From Saccharibacillus deserti (GTDB lineage Bacteria > Bacillota > Bacilli > Paenibacillales > Paenibacillaceae), in the NCBI RefSeq assembly GCF_013618475.1, contig NZ_JABJVN010000001.1:744001-808000 (forward strand): DNA of 64,000 nucleotides, written 5' to 3'. A program made the translations under genes and the position numbers. Below the pieces are notes generated by a model. The model did no database searches, was not told the DNA's origin, and worked only from the letters and a program-made list of their open reading frames with translations. Of this stretch, positions 54,089 through 61,832 are shown piece by piece. Each line of letters begins with the position of its first letter. The first letter of the stretch is position 1.

Positions 54089-55162
54089 ATGAGTATTCGG
54101 TTGGGCATTTTGGATCAAACGCTGTTGTTCGAAGGAGATACGCCGGAGCGGGCGCTGCGTCATACGGTCGAATTGGCCCGATTGGCGGACCGGCTCGGTT
54201 ACTATCGTTTCTGGGTGTCCGAACACCACGATTCGCGGGCGGCAGCCGGTTCTTCGCCCGAAGTGCTGGCCGCTTATCTGCTCGCGTCAACGGAGCGGAT
54301 CCGGGTCGGATCGGGCGGAGTGATGCTCCAGCATTACAGTTCTTACAAAGTGGCGGAGAATTTCAACGTGTTGGCCGGATTGGAACCGGGGCGCCTGGAT
54401 CTGGGCATCGGCCGTGCACCCGGCGGCCTGCCGCGTTCGACGCTTGCGCTGCGCCGGAATGCTCCGGAAGAAGACGCTTCGCTTGAAGGAAAACTCGAAG
54501 AGCTGCGCGGGTATATCGGCGGGATCGATCCGGGAGCGGACAGTCCGCTGGCCGGCCTTCGCGCCGAACCGGTGCCCGAAGAACCGGCCCGGCTGTATGT
54601 GTTGGGCGCAAGCTCGGACAGCGCGGATCTGGCCGCGCGGTTGGGACTGCCTTACGTGTTCTCGCTGTTTATCAACGGCGATCTCGATCAGGCTTCGGCG
54701 GCGCTGCAGCGGTATCGCGACCGGTTCGTGCCGGCGGGCGGATCGGAGCCGGAATCGATACTGGCCGTATCGGCCGCTTTGGCGGACAGCGATCGGGAAG
54801 CGCAGGATATCGCGGCCGAAAGCGATCTGTTCCGGGTCTTTCTGGCCAGCGGCCGCAAGATTACGATCGGCGATCGGGAGCGCGCCGAAGAGTTCGGCGT
54901 TCAATCGGGCGAAGCCTACCGGATCGAACAGGTGCCGTCTCCGCTGATCAAAGGTTCGGCGGAAACGGTCGGGCGTCGTCTGCTGGAAGCCGCAAGACTT
55001 GGAGGAGTGAATGAACTGATCGTGACGAGTCCGATCCGCGACTTTGCCAAACGTCTTCATTCCTATGAGCTGCTTCAGCGTTACTTTGCGGGCCATTCGG
55101 TTTCCGGAGCGGAAAGTCGCTCAGACTTTCAAGCCGCCGCGCATCCGTTTATCGGCAGGTAA
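54089..55162 (+). CDS. Luciferase-like flavin-dependent oxidoreductase (second LLM enzyme)
   Basis: Monooxygenase-type TIM barrel of 357 residues. The opening L-G-I-L-D-Q-T and the stretch W-V-S-E-H-H-D ... R-I-R-V-G-S-G-G-V-M-L-Q-H-Y belong to the single-component luciferase-like (MsnO8) group. Distinct from the NtaA-type enzyme at 46278, so the cluster has two different FMNH2-dependent enzymes. Last gene of the run; AGAAAGAGGGGAATCGG precedes ATG. Confidence 0.88.
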   Translation: MSIRLGILDQTLLFEGDTPERALRHTVELARLADRLGYYRFWVSEHHDSRAAAGSSPEVLAAYLLASTERIRVGSGGVMLQHYSSYKVAENFNVLAGLEPGRLDLGIGRAPGGLPRSTLALRRNAPEEDASLEGKLEELRGYIGGIDPGADSPLAGLRAEPVPEEPARLYVLGASSDSADLAARLGLPYVFSLFINGDLDQASAALQRYRDRFVPAGGSEPESILAVSAALADSDREAQDIAAESDLFRVFLASGRKITIGDRERAEEFGVQSGEAYRIEQVPSPLIKGSAETVGRRLLEAARLGGVNELIVTSPIRDFAKRLHSYELLQRYFAGHSVSGAESRSDFQAAAHPFIGR

Positions 55163-55206
55163 AAAAACCTTCGACTCCACGCGGCCTGCGGAGTTGAAGG
55201 TTTTTT
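55162..55206. terminator. Bidirectional terminator at the end of the monooxygenase cluster
   Basis: AAAAAACCTTC-ACTCC pairs with GGAGT-GAAGGTTTTTT; A- and T-runs on both sides serve this cluster and the convergent yvyF gene. Confidence 0.9.
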
Positions 55207-55268
55207 GTTGGGAATTCGCTTCTGTGCAAAGGCCATCGAAATACCGTTAAGCACTAAACGGCATCTTC

Positions 55269-55676
55269 TTAGAATCTTCGCGAAGTATACATCATTTTGG
55301 TCGTGGTCTTGATGATAACCTGGCGAGCCGGCAGTTTGTCGTCGGCTTTGGCTGCACCCGCTTCGCGGAACACTCCGTTGCAGGAAGAGCAGAGGCGTCC
55401 GCTGCGCGTATCGCAGCCGCAGGATTCGCAGGGATAAGTGAGATGCGTATAAGAAGAAGCCAGGCGGCCGGATTTGATAAAGACATGGAGTTCGGCCAAG
55501 GATACGCCTGTGGCTTCGGATAATTCTTTGGTCGTGCTTTTCGGTCGTCTCCACAGATAGTCCAAACAAAGATTGAGGTGTCCGTCCATTTGGCTGCTGC
55601 AGGAACCGCACATGTTTCGGAAGTTTTTCTGGAAAATCGTCCCGCATTTCGGGCAATAATCGACTAGCAGGGTCAT
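55269..55676 (-). CDS. yvyF: YvyF-like flagellar-region protein
   Basis: Protein of 135 residues with two zinc-ribbon-like cysteine sets: C-P-K-C ... C-G-S-C near the N-terminus and C-E-S-C ... C-S-S-C further on, with a helix-turn-helix-like middle (S-T-T-K-E-L-S-E-A-T-G-V). This matches the YvyF/TIGR03826 family, encoded next to flgM and flgK in many Bacilli. Here it stands alone. ATG 55676 follows AGAGGTGATCCAA; an upstream GTG is less likely. It may act as a regulator of flagellar genes (family inference). Confidence 0.82.
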   Translation of the reverse strand: MTLLVDYCPKCGTIFQKNFRNMCGSCSSQMDGHLNLCLDYLWRRPKSTTKELSEATGVSLAELHVFIKSGRLASSYTHLTYPCESCGCDTRSGRLCSSCNGVFREAGAAKADDKLPARQVIIKTTTKMMYTSRRF

Positions 55677-55780
55677 TTGGATCACCTCTTCAAAGTTGTG
55701 TTAGAAATTCAGAACCTCTTTGTAGTCCTATAATACTATCTGATCTTGGGGTTCGCAAGTCCTAATTCACTCCTTTTTTC

Positions 55781-55816
55781 ACAAAATCGACATTATATTT
55801 TCAGGATTTTGTCGAA
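55781..55816. promoter_or_regulatory. Inverted repeat with a Spo0A-like box upstream of yvyF
   Basis: ACAAAATC (55781-55788) and GATTTTGT (55804-55811) form an inverted repeat separated by 15 bases. The right arm runs into TGTCGAA (55810-55816), identical to the core Spo0A box; the left arm runs into ATCGACA, one base from its mirror. A dyad of 0A-type sites about 110 bp before yvyF is possible. Confidence 0.4.
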
Positions 55817-55852
55817 TATAATCATTCAATCATAGTCCTGGGTCCTAATTTT

Positions 55853-55899
55853 CGAAAAAAAACGTCAGTCTGTCTTTTGTACAAAAGACAGGCTGACGC
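55853..55899 (-). terminator. Terminator of the two-component operon
   Basis: GTCAG-CTGTCTTTTGTACAAAAGACAG-CTGAC is a near-perfect palindrome; on the reverse strand it is followed by TTTTTTTT. Confidence 0.88.
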
Positions 55900-55930
55900 C
55901 AAGGAGCGGGCAGACGGGATACTTATGAAG

Positions 55931-57289
55931 TTACCTTGGGAGTTCCAGAGAAAAAGTCGTACCCGACGGCCCGCTGTTTCGCAGTTTCAATTCTCCGCCC
56001 TGGGCTCTTGCGAGCAGACGGCTGTAAGTCAGACCCAGACCCAAACCGCGCGTAATGCGCTTTTTTTCTTCGCTGCGGAAAAAGCGGTCGAACACGTAAT
56101 CGCGGTCCTGCTCCTGGATCCCCGCGCCGTTGTCGGTCACTTCCACGCCGATCCGCCCTTCCGACTCACGGATGGCGATGTGCAGACGAAGCGGGCGGGC
56201 CGGATGCGCGGCCTGCATGGCATTGTTGAGCAGGTTGACGACAATCTGCTGGATCCGCAGCGCGTCGCCCGTCGTATAGACCATTTCGTCGGGGAATTCG
56301 TAATCGAGTTCGATCGAATCGGATTCATGGGGAAGCCTCCATTGATAGACGATTTCCGATACCAGCAGTTTCAGATCGATCCGGTCCCGTCGTACCGAAA
56401 CATGGCCGGAAGAAAACGCATTGTAGTCCAACAGATCCGCGACCATCCGCTCCATCCGTCCGGATTCCTGCAGAGCGATATCGAGAAACTCTTTGGCTTC
56501 CTCGCCGGTTACGACATCGTCGCGCACGGCCATCACCAGGCCTTTGATCGAAGTAACCGGCGTTTTCAATTCATGGGTTACGCCGGCCAGAGACAATTCG
56601 CGCCATTCTTCCAGCTGATGCAGGCGTCCGGCCATGCCGCGGAAAGAATCGACCAGCTCGCCGAGTTCGCGTTCGCCCGTTTCGATCTCCAAATCGACGT
56701 CGTAGCGCCCGTTGCGAATCTGGCGTGCACTTTCCGCGACCTGCCGGATCGGACGGGACAATTTGCGGGACAGCAGATAGATAGTGAACCAGCCCGAGAG
56801 GGCGAGGGCGCCGAACACGACCGCGAACATGATCAGCTCGTTGGATGTATAAGCGGGTGTTTTGCGGAATTGGCTGATATAGACGCCGCCGACTTCCTGC
56901 CCGTTTTCCATAATCGGCGTACGGATCAGCTGATATTCCGGCTCGCCGGATCGCGGCCGGGGATCCAGTTTCTGCTGAACCTGCGCATCCGTCATTTCGG
57001 GCCGCGTGAACAGGGCGTTTCCCTGCGGGTCGGCTACCAGCAGGCAGACATCCAGATTCATGTTGAACAGGCGCATGCGATCATCGAGAATCGTGTTCAG
57101 ATTATCCGGAATGGTCAGGGTGCCGTCGCGATTGTTGACCCGGTCGGCGACTTCCTGCCCAAGCATGGCTGCGGTGCGCGAACGGTTGTCCATCGCGGTT
57201 TCCCGTATGCCGTACAGAGCGACTCCGATTACGATCGCCAGTGCCGCAAACAGAATCAGAAAATAGCGCAGCGTCCAATAGGTCAGCAT
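55931..57289 (-). CDS. Sensor histidine kinase with HAMP domain
   Basis: Membrane kinase of 452 residues. Two membrane segments (about 6-28 and 140-162) bracket an extracytoplasmic sensor, then HAMP, the H-box T-H-E-L-K-T-P (His near 236), N-box N-L-L-N-N-A, and G-boxes D-N-G-A-G-I and G-L-G-L-G. ATG 57289 is chosen because it begins just before the first helix; AGGGGAA lies upstream. The response regulator gene ends 65 bp before it, same operon. Signal unknown. Confidence 0.9.
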   Translation of the reverse strand: MLTYWTLRYFLILFAALAIVIGVALYGIRETAMDNRSRTAAMLGQEVADRVNNRDGTLTIPDNLNTILDDRMRLFNMNLDVCLLVADPQGNALFTRPEMTDAQVQQKLDPRPRSGEPEYQLIRTPIMENGQEVGGVYISQFRKTPAYTSNELIMFAVVFGALALSGWFTIYLLSRKLSRPIRQVAESARQIRNGRYDVDLEIETGERELGELVDSFRGMAGRLHQLEEWRELSLAGVTHELKTPVTSIKGLVMAVRDDVVTGEEAKEFLDIALQESGRMERMVADLLDYNAFSSGHVSVRRDRIDLKLLVSEIVYQWRLPHESDSIELDYEFPDEMVYTTGDALRIQQIVVNLLNNAMQAAHPARPLRLHIAIRESEGRIGVEVTDNGAGIQEQDRDYVFDRFFRSEEKKRITRGLGLGLTYSRLLARAQGGELKLRNSGPSGTTFSLELPR

Positions 57290-57354
57290 GGAGGTTCCCC
57301 TGCGCCTGCGGGTTCCCCGGTCCTTGCTCCGTTTCGGCGTCTTGAGTTCTTGAT

Positions 57355-58038
57355 TTATTCGGCTATGCAAAATTGATACCCCGTTCCCCGTAAAGTGCGA
57401 ATCTCGCCGTGTTCCGTCGGCCAATGCGACAGCGCCTGACGCAGCCGCTTGATGGACAGGTCGACCGCACGGTCGCTGCCTTCGTAATCGGTTCCCCATA
57501 CCTGTTCGATCAACTGCTCCCGCGTAAACATCCGGTTCGGCGAGGCCGACAGAAACATCAGCAGCGACAGATCCCGCGGGGTCAGCGGAACTTCGGCTCC
57601 GTTGAGCGAGACCCGCTGCGCATTTCGGTCGATCACAAGCGTACCGAAGCTTCGGCTGGCCTCTGCATGGTTGTAAACGGGTCTTCGGCGCAGCACGGCA
57701 TTGACCCGCGCCACGACTTCTTCCGGAATGAAAGGTTTGGTCATATAATCATCGGCTCCGCCGTTCAATCCGTTCAGCCGGTAATCGATATCGCCCAGCG
57801 CCGTCAGCATGATCACCGGGCAGGACCCTCGTCTGCGGATTTCCGTCAGCAGTTCCCAACCGTCGACGCCCGGCAGCATAATGTCGAGCAGCACGAGGGA
57901 GGGCTGCGTATCGTCGAACCGGTTCATCGCCTGGCTGCCGTCGGATACGCGCTGTACATCGAACCCGGCTTTTTTGAGATAGGCGGCGAGCACCCGTGCG
58001 ATCGCTTCCTGGTCTTCGATAATCAAAATGGTCGTCAA
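57355..58038 (-). CDS. OmpR-family response regulator
   Basis: DNA-binding response regulator of 227 residues. The receiver domain has the acidic pair (E-D), phospho-acceptor Asp 52 in L-L-D-I-M-L-P-G and Lys in T-K-P-F, all intact. The C-terminal winged helix is of OmpR/PhoB type. Cognate of the kinase downstream. Divergent from the YceI gene, which it may control. Confidence 0.93.
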   Translation of the reverse strand: MTTILIIEDQEAIARVLAAYLKKAGFDVQRVSDGSQAMNRFDDTQPSLVLLDIMLPGVDGWELLTEIRRRGSCPVIMLTALGDIDYRLNGLNGGADDYMTKPFIPEEVVARVNAVLRRRPVYNHAEASRSFGTLVIDRNAQRVSLNGAEVPLTPRDLSLLMFLSASPNRMFTREQLIEQVWGTDYEGSDRAVDLSIKRLRQALSHWPTEHGEIRTLRGTGYQFCIAE

Positions 58039-58228
58039 GCCGTTTCCCTCCTTAGGTTCCGCTTCTTTGCTATGGATTCTATTCTACAAACAAAACCGGC
58101 GGGAACAAGGGGTTTTCCTTTTTTTAATACGGAAACGACAACATTTTTGCCCGGAAGCCGTTTTGACATTTGCCCGACACATTAAACGGATATGATACTA
58201 AAAAACAGATGCGCAGGAGGAGAAAATC

Positions 58229-58951
58229 ATGAATAAAAAAGCGAGAAATTGGATCATTGCGGCAGCAGCGGTTGTCGTAATCGGCGGAGCAGGCGGTTAT
58301 GCATTAGTGAATAATTATTTGGGCAACAATGTCGAAATCGAAAGTGTACTGCCGACCCAGGCCGCGGCAAACGCCAAGACGGCCGCAGGCGGAACCGCGG
58401 AAGCAGCCGCGGCGGGAGCGGCGGTCGCCGCAGACCAGTTGAACGGAACATGGAAGATCGCGGACGCATCCAAAGTGTATTTCTCGGTGACGACCTCCCA
58501 GGAAGAAGTCAACTTCGTCGACGATCAGGTCAGCGGAACCTGGGAGGTGAATGTGGGCGATGCGGCGCAGACGAGCGGCAGCGGCGCGATCGAAGTCGAT
58601 GCGATCGACTCCGGCAACGCCCAGCGCGACGAACATATCAAAAGCGACGATTACTTCCAGATGAGCAAATATCCGCAGGCGACCTTTGCCGCAAAATCGT
58701 TCGACGGACTGCCGCAGGAGTGGACGGAAGGACAAGTTTACGACTTCAAAATGGACGGGACGCTGACGGTCAAAGGCATCGAAAAGCCGGTAACCTTCGA
58801 AGCCAAAGCTTCTTACCAGGGCGGAAAGCTTCTGCTGTCGGGTACGACTGTCGTGACTTTCGAAGACTTTGGTCTTGCGAACCCGCATTCCGTTGTGCTC
58901 AGCACGGAGAACGAGATCAACGTACAGCTGGAACTGACACTCGAAAAATAA
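58229..58951 (+). CDS. YceI-family lipocalin-like protein, membrane-anchored
   Basis: Protein of 240 residues with an N-terminal hydrophobic anchor (about 8-30), an Ala-rich linker and a YceI beta-barrel domain. The family binds isoprenoid or lipid-like molecules outside the cytoplasm. The domain ends V-T-F-E-D-F-G-L-A-N-P-H-S-V as usual. Shine-Dalgarno CAGGAGGAGAAAATC. Divergent from the two-component system. Confidence 0.88.
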   Translation: MNKKARNWIIAAAAVVVIGGAGGYALVNNYLGNNVEIESVLPTQAAANAKTAAGGTAEAAAAGAAVAADQLNGTWKIADASKVYFSVTTSQEEVNFVDDQVSGTWEVNVGDAAQTSGSGAIEVDAIDSGNAQRDEHIKSDDYFQMSKYPQATFAAKSFDGLPQEWTEGQVYDFKMDGTLTVKGIEKPVTFEAKASYQGGKLLLSGTTVVTFEDFGLANPHSVVLSTENEINVQLELTLEK

Positions 58952-58986
58952 TCCGGCCGCTGCCCAATCGCAGTTCTGCACGGAAG

Positions 58987-59038
58987 CATGGCGGCAAATA
59001 CGCCGGAAGCCCTTGGGCTTTCCGGCGTATTTGCCATG
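58987..59038. terminator. Long hairpin downstream of the YceI gene
   Basis: CATGGC-CAAATACGCCGGAA pairs with TTCCGGCGTATTTG-CCATG, a stem of about 20 bp. There is no T-run after it, so it may act as an mRNA-stabilising or weak terminator structure. Confidence 0.5.
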
Positions 59039-59146
59039 CCAACTCCACGACGCAGACCGCGACGAAGTGATTAAACAAGGCCGCTTTGCGGTATGAGGTT
59101 ATGATGCCTTCTACTTTTATACGAAATGCGGAAAGGAAGCTGCCTT

Positions 59147-60148
59147 ATGATCGTTCGATTCGGATACGTGGCCATGTCGCTCGAAATCCAGGATTCTTCG
59201 CCTTCCAAAACCATGACGATGGCGCGCTTCTCCAAACTGCCGGACCGGGAAGCCGGCCTGCGCGAACTGGAACGCATCGCGGCGGTCAATCTGCACAATA
59301 CGCTGCGCCTGCTGCGCCATAACGTAGCGGAAGGAATCCATATGTACCGCTTTTCCTCCAAGTTGATTCCGCTGGCGACGCACGCCGAGCTGCAGGATTG
59401 GAATCCTTTTGCGGCACTGGCGGAGCCTTTTGCGGAAATCGGAGACTATGTGCGCAGGCACGGGCTTCGCGTTTCTTTTCACCCCGACCATTATACCGTG
59501 CTCAGTACCCCGCGCCCCGAGGTGCTGATTTCGTCGGTACGCGATCTGCGCTATCATGTGCAGATGCTGAAGGCGATGGGATTGGACGCCCGCTCCAAGA
59601 ACAATATTCATATCGGCGGCGCCTACGGCGACAAACCTGCGGCGGCCGACCGGTTCGTGGAGCATTTTAAAGAACTCGATCCCGACATTCAATGCCGTCT
59701 CACCCTGGAAAACGACGACAAGACTTTTACGGCCGGCGAGACGCTTGCGGCCGCGCAGCGGACCGGCCTGCCGATGGTGCTCGATATCCATCATCATTGG
59801 GTTAACAGCGCGGGAGAGCCGGCATCCGATTGGTGGCCCGAAGTGGCCCGGACCTGGGAATCTCCGCTGGCGCGGATCGATGTGCCGGAAGGCGAGCATC
59901 TGCCGCCGAAGATTCATGCTTCAAGTCCCCGAAGCGCGACCGACCGCCGCAGCCATGCGGACGGTGTCGAAGCGGGTCCGCTGCTCGAATTCCTGTGGGA
60001 AGCGGCGAAGACTTCTTCGCATCTGGATGTCATGCTCGAAGCCAAACACAAAGACCGCGCGCTGTTTGGGCTGATGCGCGACCTGGAAGCTTACGAGGGA
60101 GAAGGGGTGAAGCGGTTGAGCGGAGGCAGCGTGGAGATCCTGCCCTGA
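59147..60148 (+). CDS. uvsE: UV damage repair endonuclease
   Basis: Endonuclease of 333 residues of the UvdE/UvsE family, which nicks DNA 5' to UV photoproducts in an alternative excision repair path. TIM-barrel motifs with metal-binding His, Glu and Asp are visible: R-L-L-R-H-N, S-F-H-P-D-H-Y, T-L-E-N-D-D-K and D-I-H-H-H-W-V-N. ATG 59147 follows GGAAAGGAAGCTGCCTT; an earlier in-frame codon at 59126 is unlikely. Confidence 0.93.
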   Translation: MIVRFGYVAMSLEIQDSSPSKTMTMARFSKLPDREAGLRELERIAAVNLHNTLRLLRHNVAEGIHMYRFSSKLIPLATHAELQDWNPFAALAEPFAEIGDYVRRHGLRVSFHPDHYTVLSTPRPEVLISSVRDLRYHVQMLKAMGLDARSKNNIHIGGAYGDKPAAADRFVEHFKELDPDIQCRLTLENDDKTFTAGETLAAAQRTGLPMVLDIHHHWVNSAGEPASDWWPEVARTWESPLARIDVPEGEHLPPKIHASSPRSATDRRSHADGVEAGPLLEFLWEAAKTSSHLDVMLEAKHKDRALFGLMRDLEAYEGEGVKRLSGGSVEILP

Positions 60149-60181
60149 ATTCCGCCGGAAAACGAAGGTAAGGAATACAAA

Positions 60182-60463
60182 GTGGTAAGGCCTGGCGAAT
60201 CCAGGATTCGTCTGGAGTCTGTACCTGGAAATAAACAAGAAAGGGCGGAAATCTATGAGAACGAATGCCGGGTCGTCGATCGTAATCGGTACGGCGATCA
60301 TTACTGGATTGTGGGAGAAATCGTGCAGGTCTATCAGGATGGAGCTTTGTTTGATGCGGACGGTCTGCCCGATCCGGCGCAATTATCGATTCCTCTCTAT
60401 ATGGGACGCTCCGCTTACCGTATTCTGGACGACACGGCGGACAAGAAGATTCACCGCTTATAG
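60182..60463 (+). pseudogene. Truncated flavin reductase-like domain (C-terminal part only)
   Basis: Reading frame of 93 codons whose sequence from about residue 22 matches the last third of flavin reductase-like (FMN-binding split-barrel) proteins: E-N-E-C-R-V-V, G-D-H-Y-W-I-V-G-E-I, and the P-L-Y-M-G-R-S-A-Y-R ending. Full members are about 170-210 residues; the N-terminal half, including most of the FMN site, is missing and there is no room for it because uvsE ends 33 bp upstream. A GGTAAGGA lies before GTG, so it may still be translated. Remnant is the most likely explanation. Confidence 0.6.
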
Positions 60464-60519
60464 AGAACATCGATAAGGCGAGGGACCGAACGAAAGCCTT
60501 GATAGCGGCGATTTCACCA

Positions 60520-60555
60520 AAAGGCCGTTCCCTGCAGACAGAGGAACGGCTTTTT
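60520..60555 (+). terminator. Rho-independent terminator
   Basis: AAGGCCGTTCC pairs with GGAACGGCTTTTT. Confidence 0.85.
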
Positions 60556-60585
60556 GTTATCGATTTTTTCTATGGGTGTTGTCGA

Positions 60586-60614
60586 TTGACAGCTTCGCCT
60601 GCGGACACTATGAT
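60586..60614 (+). promoter_or_regulatory. Near-consensus sigma-A promoter of the LysR gene
   Basis: TTGACA, exactly 17 bp, TATGAT: one mismatch from the ideal. It ends about 55 bp before the start codon, an unusually strong promoter for a regulator. Confidence 0.85.
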
Positions 60615-60668
60615 ACATTAAACCGACTTAATCAATCGGATAAATCGTAATGAAAGCGGGGCGGCCGA

Positions 60669-61646
60669 GTGAATATTGAGAATATCGAGTCTTTCGTCTA
60701 TATCAACCACTATGGGAGCTTCAACAAAACGGCCGAAGCGCTGTTTTTGTCGCAGCCTTCGGTCACGGCGAGAATCCAGACGCTGGAGCGTGAACTCGGC
60801 TGCCGGCTGTTCGACCGGATCGGCAAGCAGATCGTACTGACGGAAGAAGGACGCAAATTTTTGCCGTATGCCCAGGAAATGCTGAAGACGCTGCAAAAAG
60901 GCCGCCAGCATATCCGCCGTTCGGAGAAGCTGCCGCAGGAACTGCGGATCGGCAGTACGATTTCCGTATCGAATTATCTGATTCCCGAGCTGCTGCCCCG
61001 CCTGCACGAACGCTGCCCCGGCGTTCATGTCAAATTGAGCACGGGAGGAACCGAAGAGCTGGTCAAGCGGCTGCTGGCGGGAGAGATCGATGTGGCGTTT
61101 ATCCGCAAAGTGATGCACCCGTCTCTTCGCACCGCCGCCTTTTACGAAGATCCCATTCATCTGTATGTGCCTTCGAACCATCCGTTTGCCCGCGAAGAAT
61201 CCGTATCGGTAGAAGCTTTGCAGGAGCACAAACTGGTCTTCTTCGAATGCGGGACCCTGGACTGGCTGCGGATCCACCGGGCATTCGAGGCGCTGGATTC
61301 GCCGCCGGATATCGCTTTTCACGTCGACAATTCCGAAACGGCCAAAAAGCTTATTTTGCGCGGAACGGGAATCGGCTTCCTGCCGGCGGTCTGCGCACGG
61401 GAAGAAGTCCGGGACGGCCGCTTGACGCCTGTCCGGGTCAGGGAGCTGTCCGAATTCGCTCTGCAAACGAGCCTGGTCGCACTGCGTCAGGACGATTCCG
61501 CGATTGCCCGGGAACTGGCCGCAATCTTCGGCGATCTGGTGCGCGAGGGCGGATTGGCGTCTTCTCCGCTCAAAGGCCGCAGCGGGCCCGAACCGCTTCG
61601 TGCGGCGGAAGACCGGCCCGAAGCCGTATCGGCTCCTTCAAGATAG
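60669..61646 (+). CDS. LysR-family transcriptional regulator
   Basis: Regulator of 325 residues. N-terminal winged helix with S-F-N-K-T-A-E-A-L-F-L-S-Q-P-S-V-T-A-R-I, then the periplasmic-binding-like effector domain. GTG start, AAAGCGGGGCGG upstream. It resembles the CysL/CbbR-type branch by length and the S-G-T-I-S-V-like segment, but the ligand cannot be assigned. The adjacent oxidoreductase is transcribed in the same direction behind a terminator, so no target is evident. Confidence 0.9.
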   Translation: MNIENIESFVYINHYGSFNKTAEALFLSQPSVTARIQTLERELGCRLFDRIGKQIVLTEEGRKFLPYAQEMLKTLQKGRQHIRRSEKLPQELRIGSTISVSNYLIPELLPRLHERCPGVHVKLSTGGTEELVKRLLAGEIDVAFIRKVMHPSLRTAAFYEDPIHLYVPSNHPFAREESVSVEALQEHKLVFFECGTLDWLRIHRAFEALDSPPDIAFHVDNSETAKKLILRGTGIGFLPAVCAREEVRDGRLTPVRVRELSEFALQTSLVALRQDDSAIARELAAIFGDLVREGGLASSPLKGRSGPEPLRAAEDRPEAVSAPSR

Positions 61647-61677
61647 CTCGTACGACTTGTTCGCCCGCTTTGTACAT

Positions 61678-61708
61678 AAGGCTTTCGCTTGCGGGCGAAA
61701 GCCTTTTT
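61678..61708 (+). terminator. Rho-independent terminator after the LysR gene
   Basis: AAGGCTTTCGC pairs with GCGAAAGCC, followed by TTTTT. Confidence 0.88.
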
Positions 61709-61832
61709 GGACATCGAATCGGGATGCGGATCGGGATGCGGACCAAAACTTTCATTCCCCGGCAGCATCCGGTAAACTGGAGATGAAAGCGATATCATAC
61801 AGAGGCGGAAGCCGGAAGGGTGGAACAAGGAC

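Noticed and set aside
55877-57376. Forward open frame of about 499 codons opposite the histidine kinase
   Set aside because: The kinase on the other strand has full catalytic motifs; this frame begins inside the kinase terminator hairpin and has no ribosome binding site.
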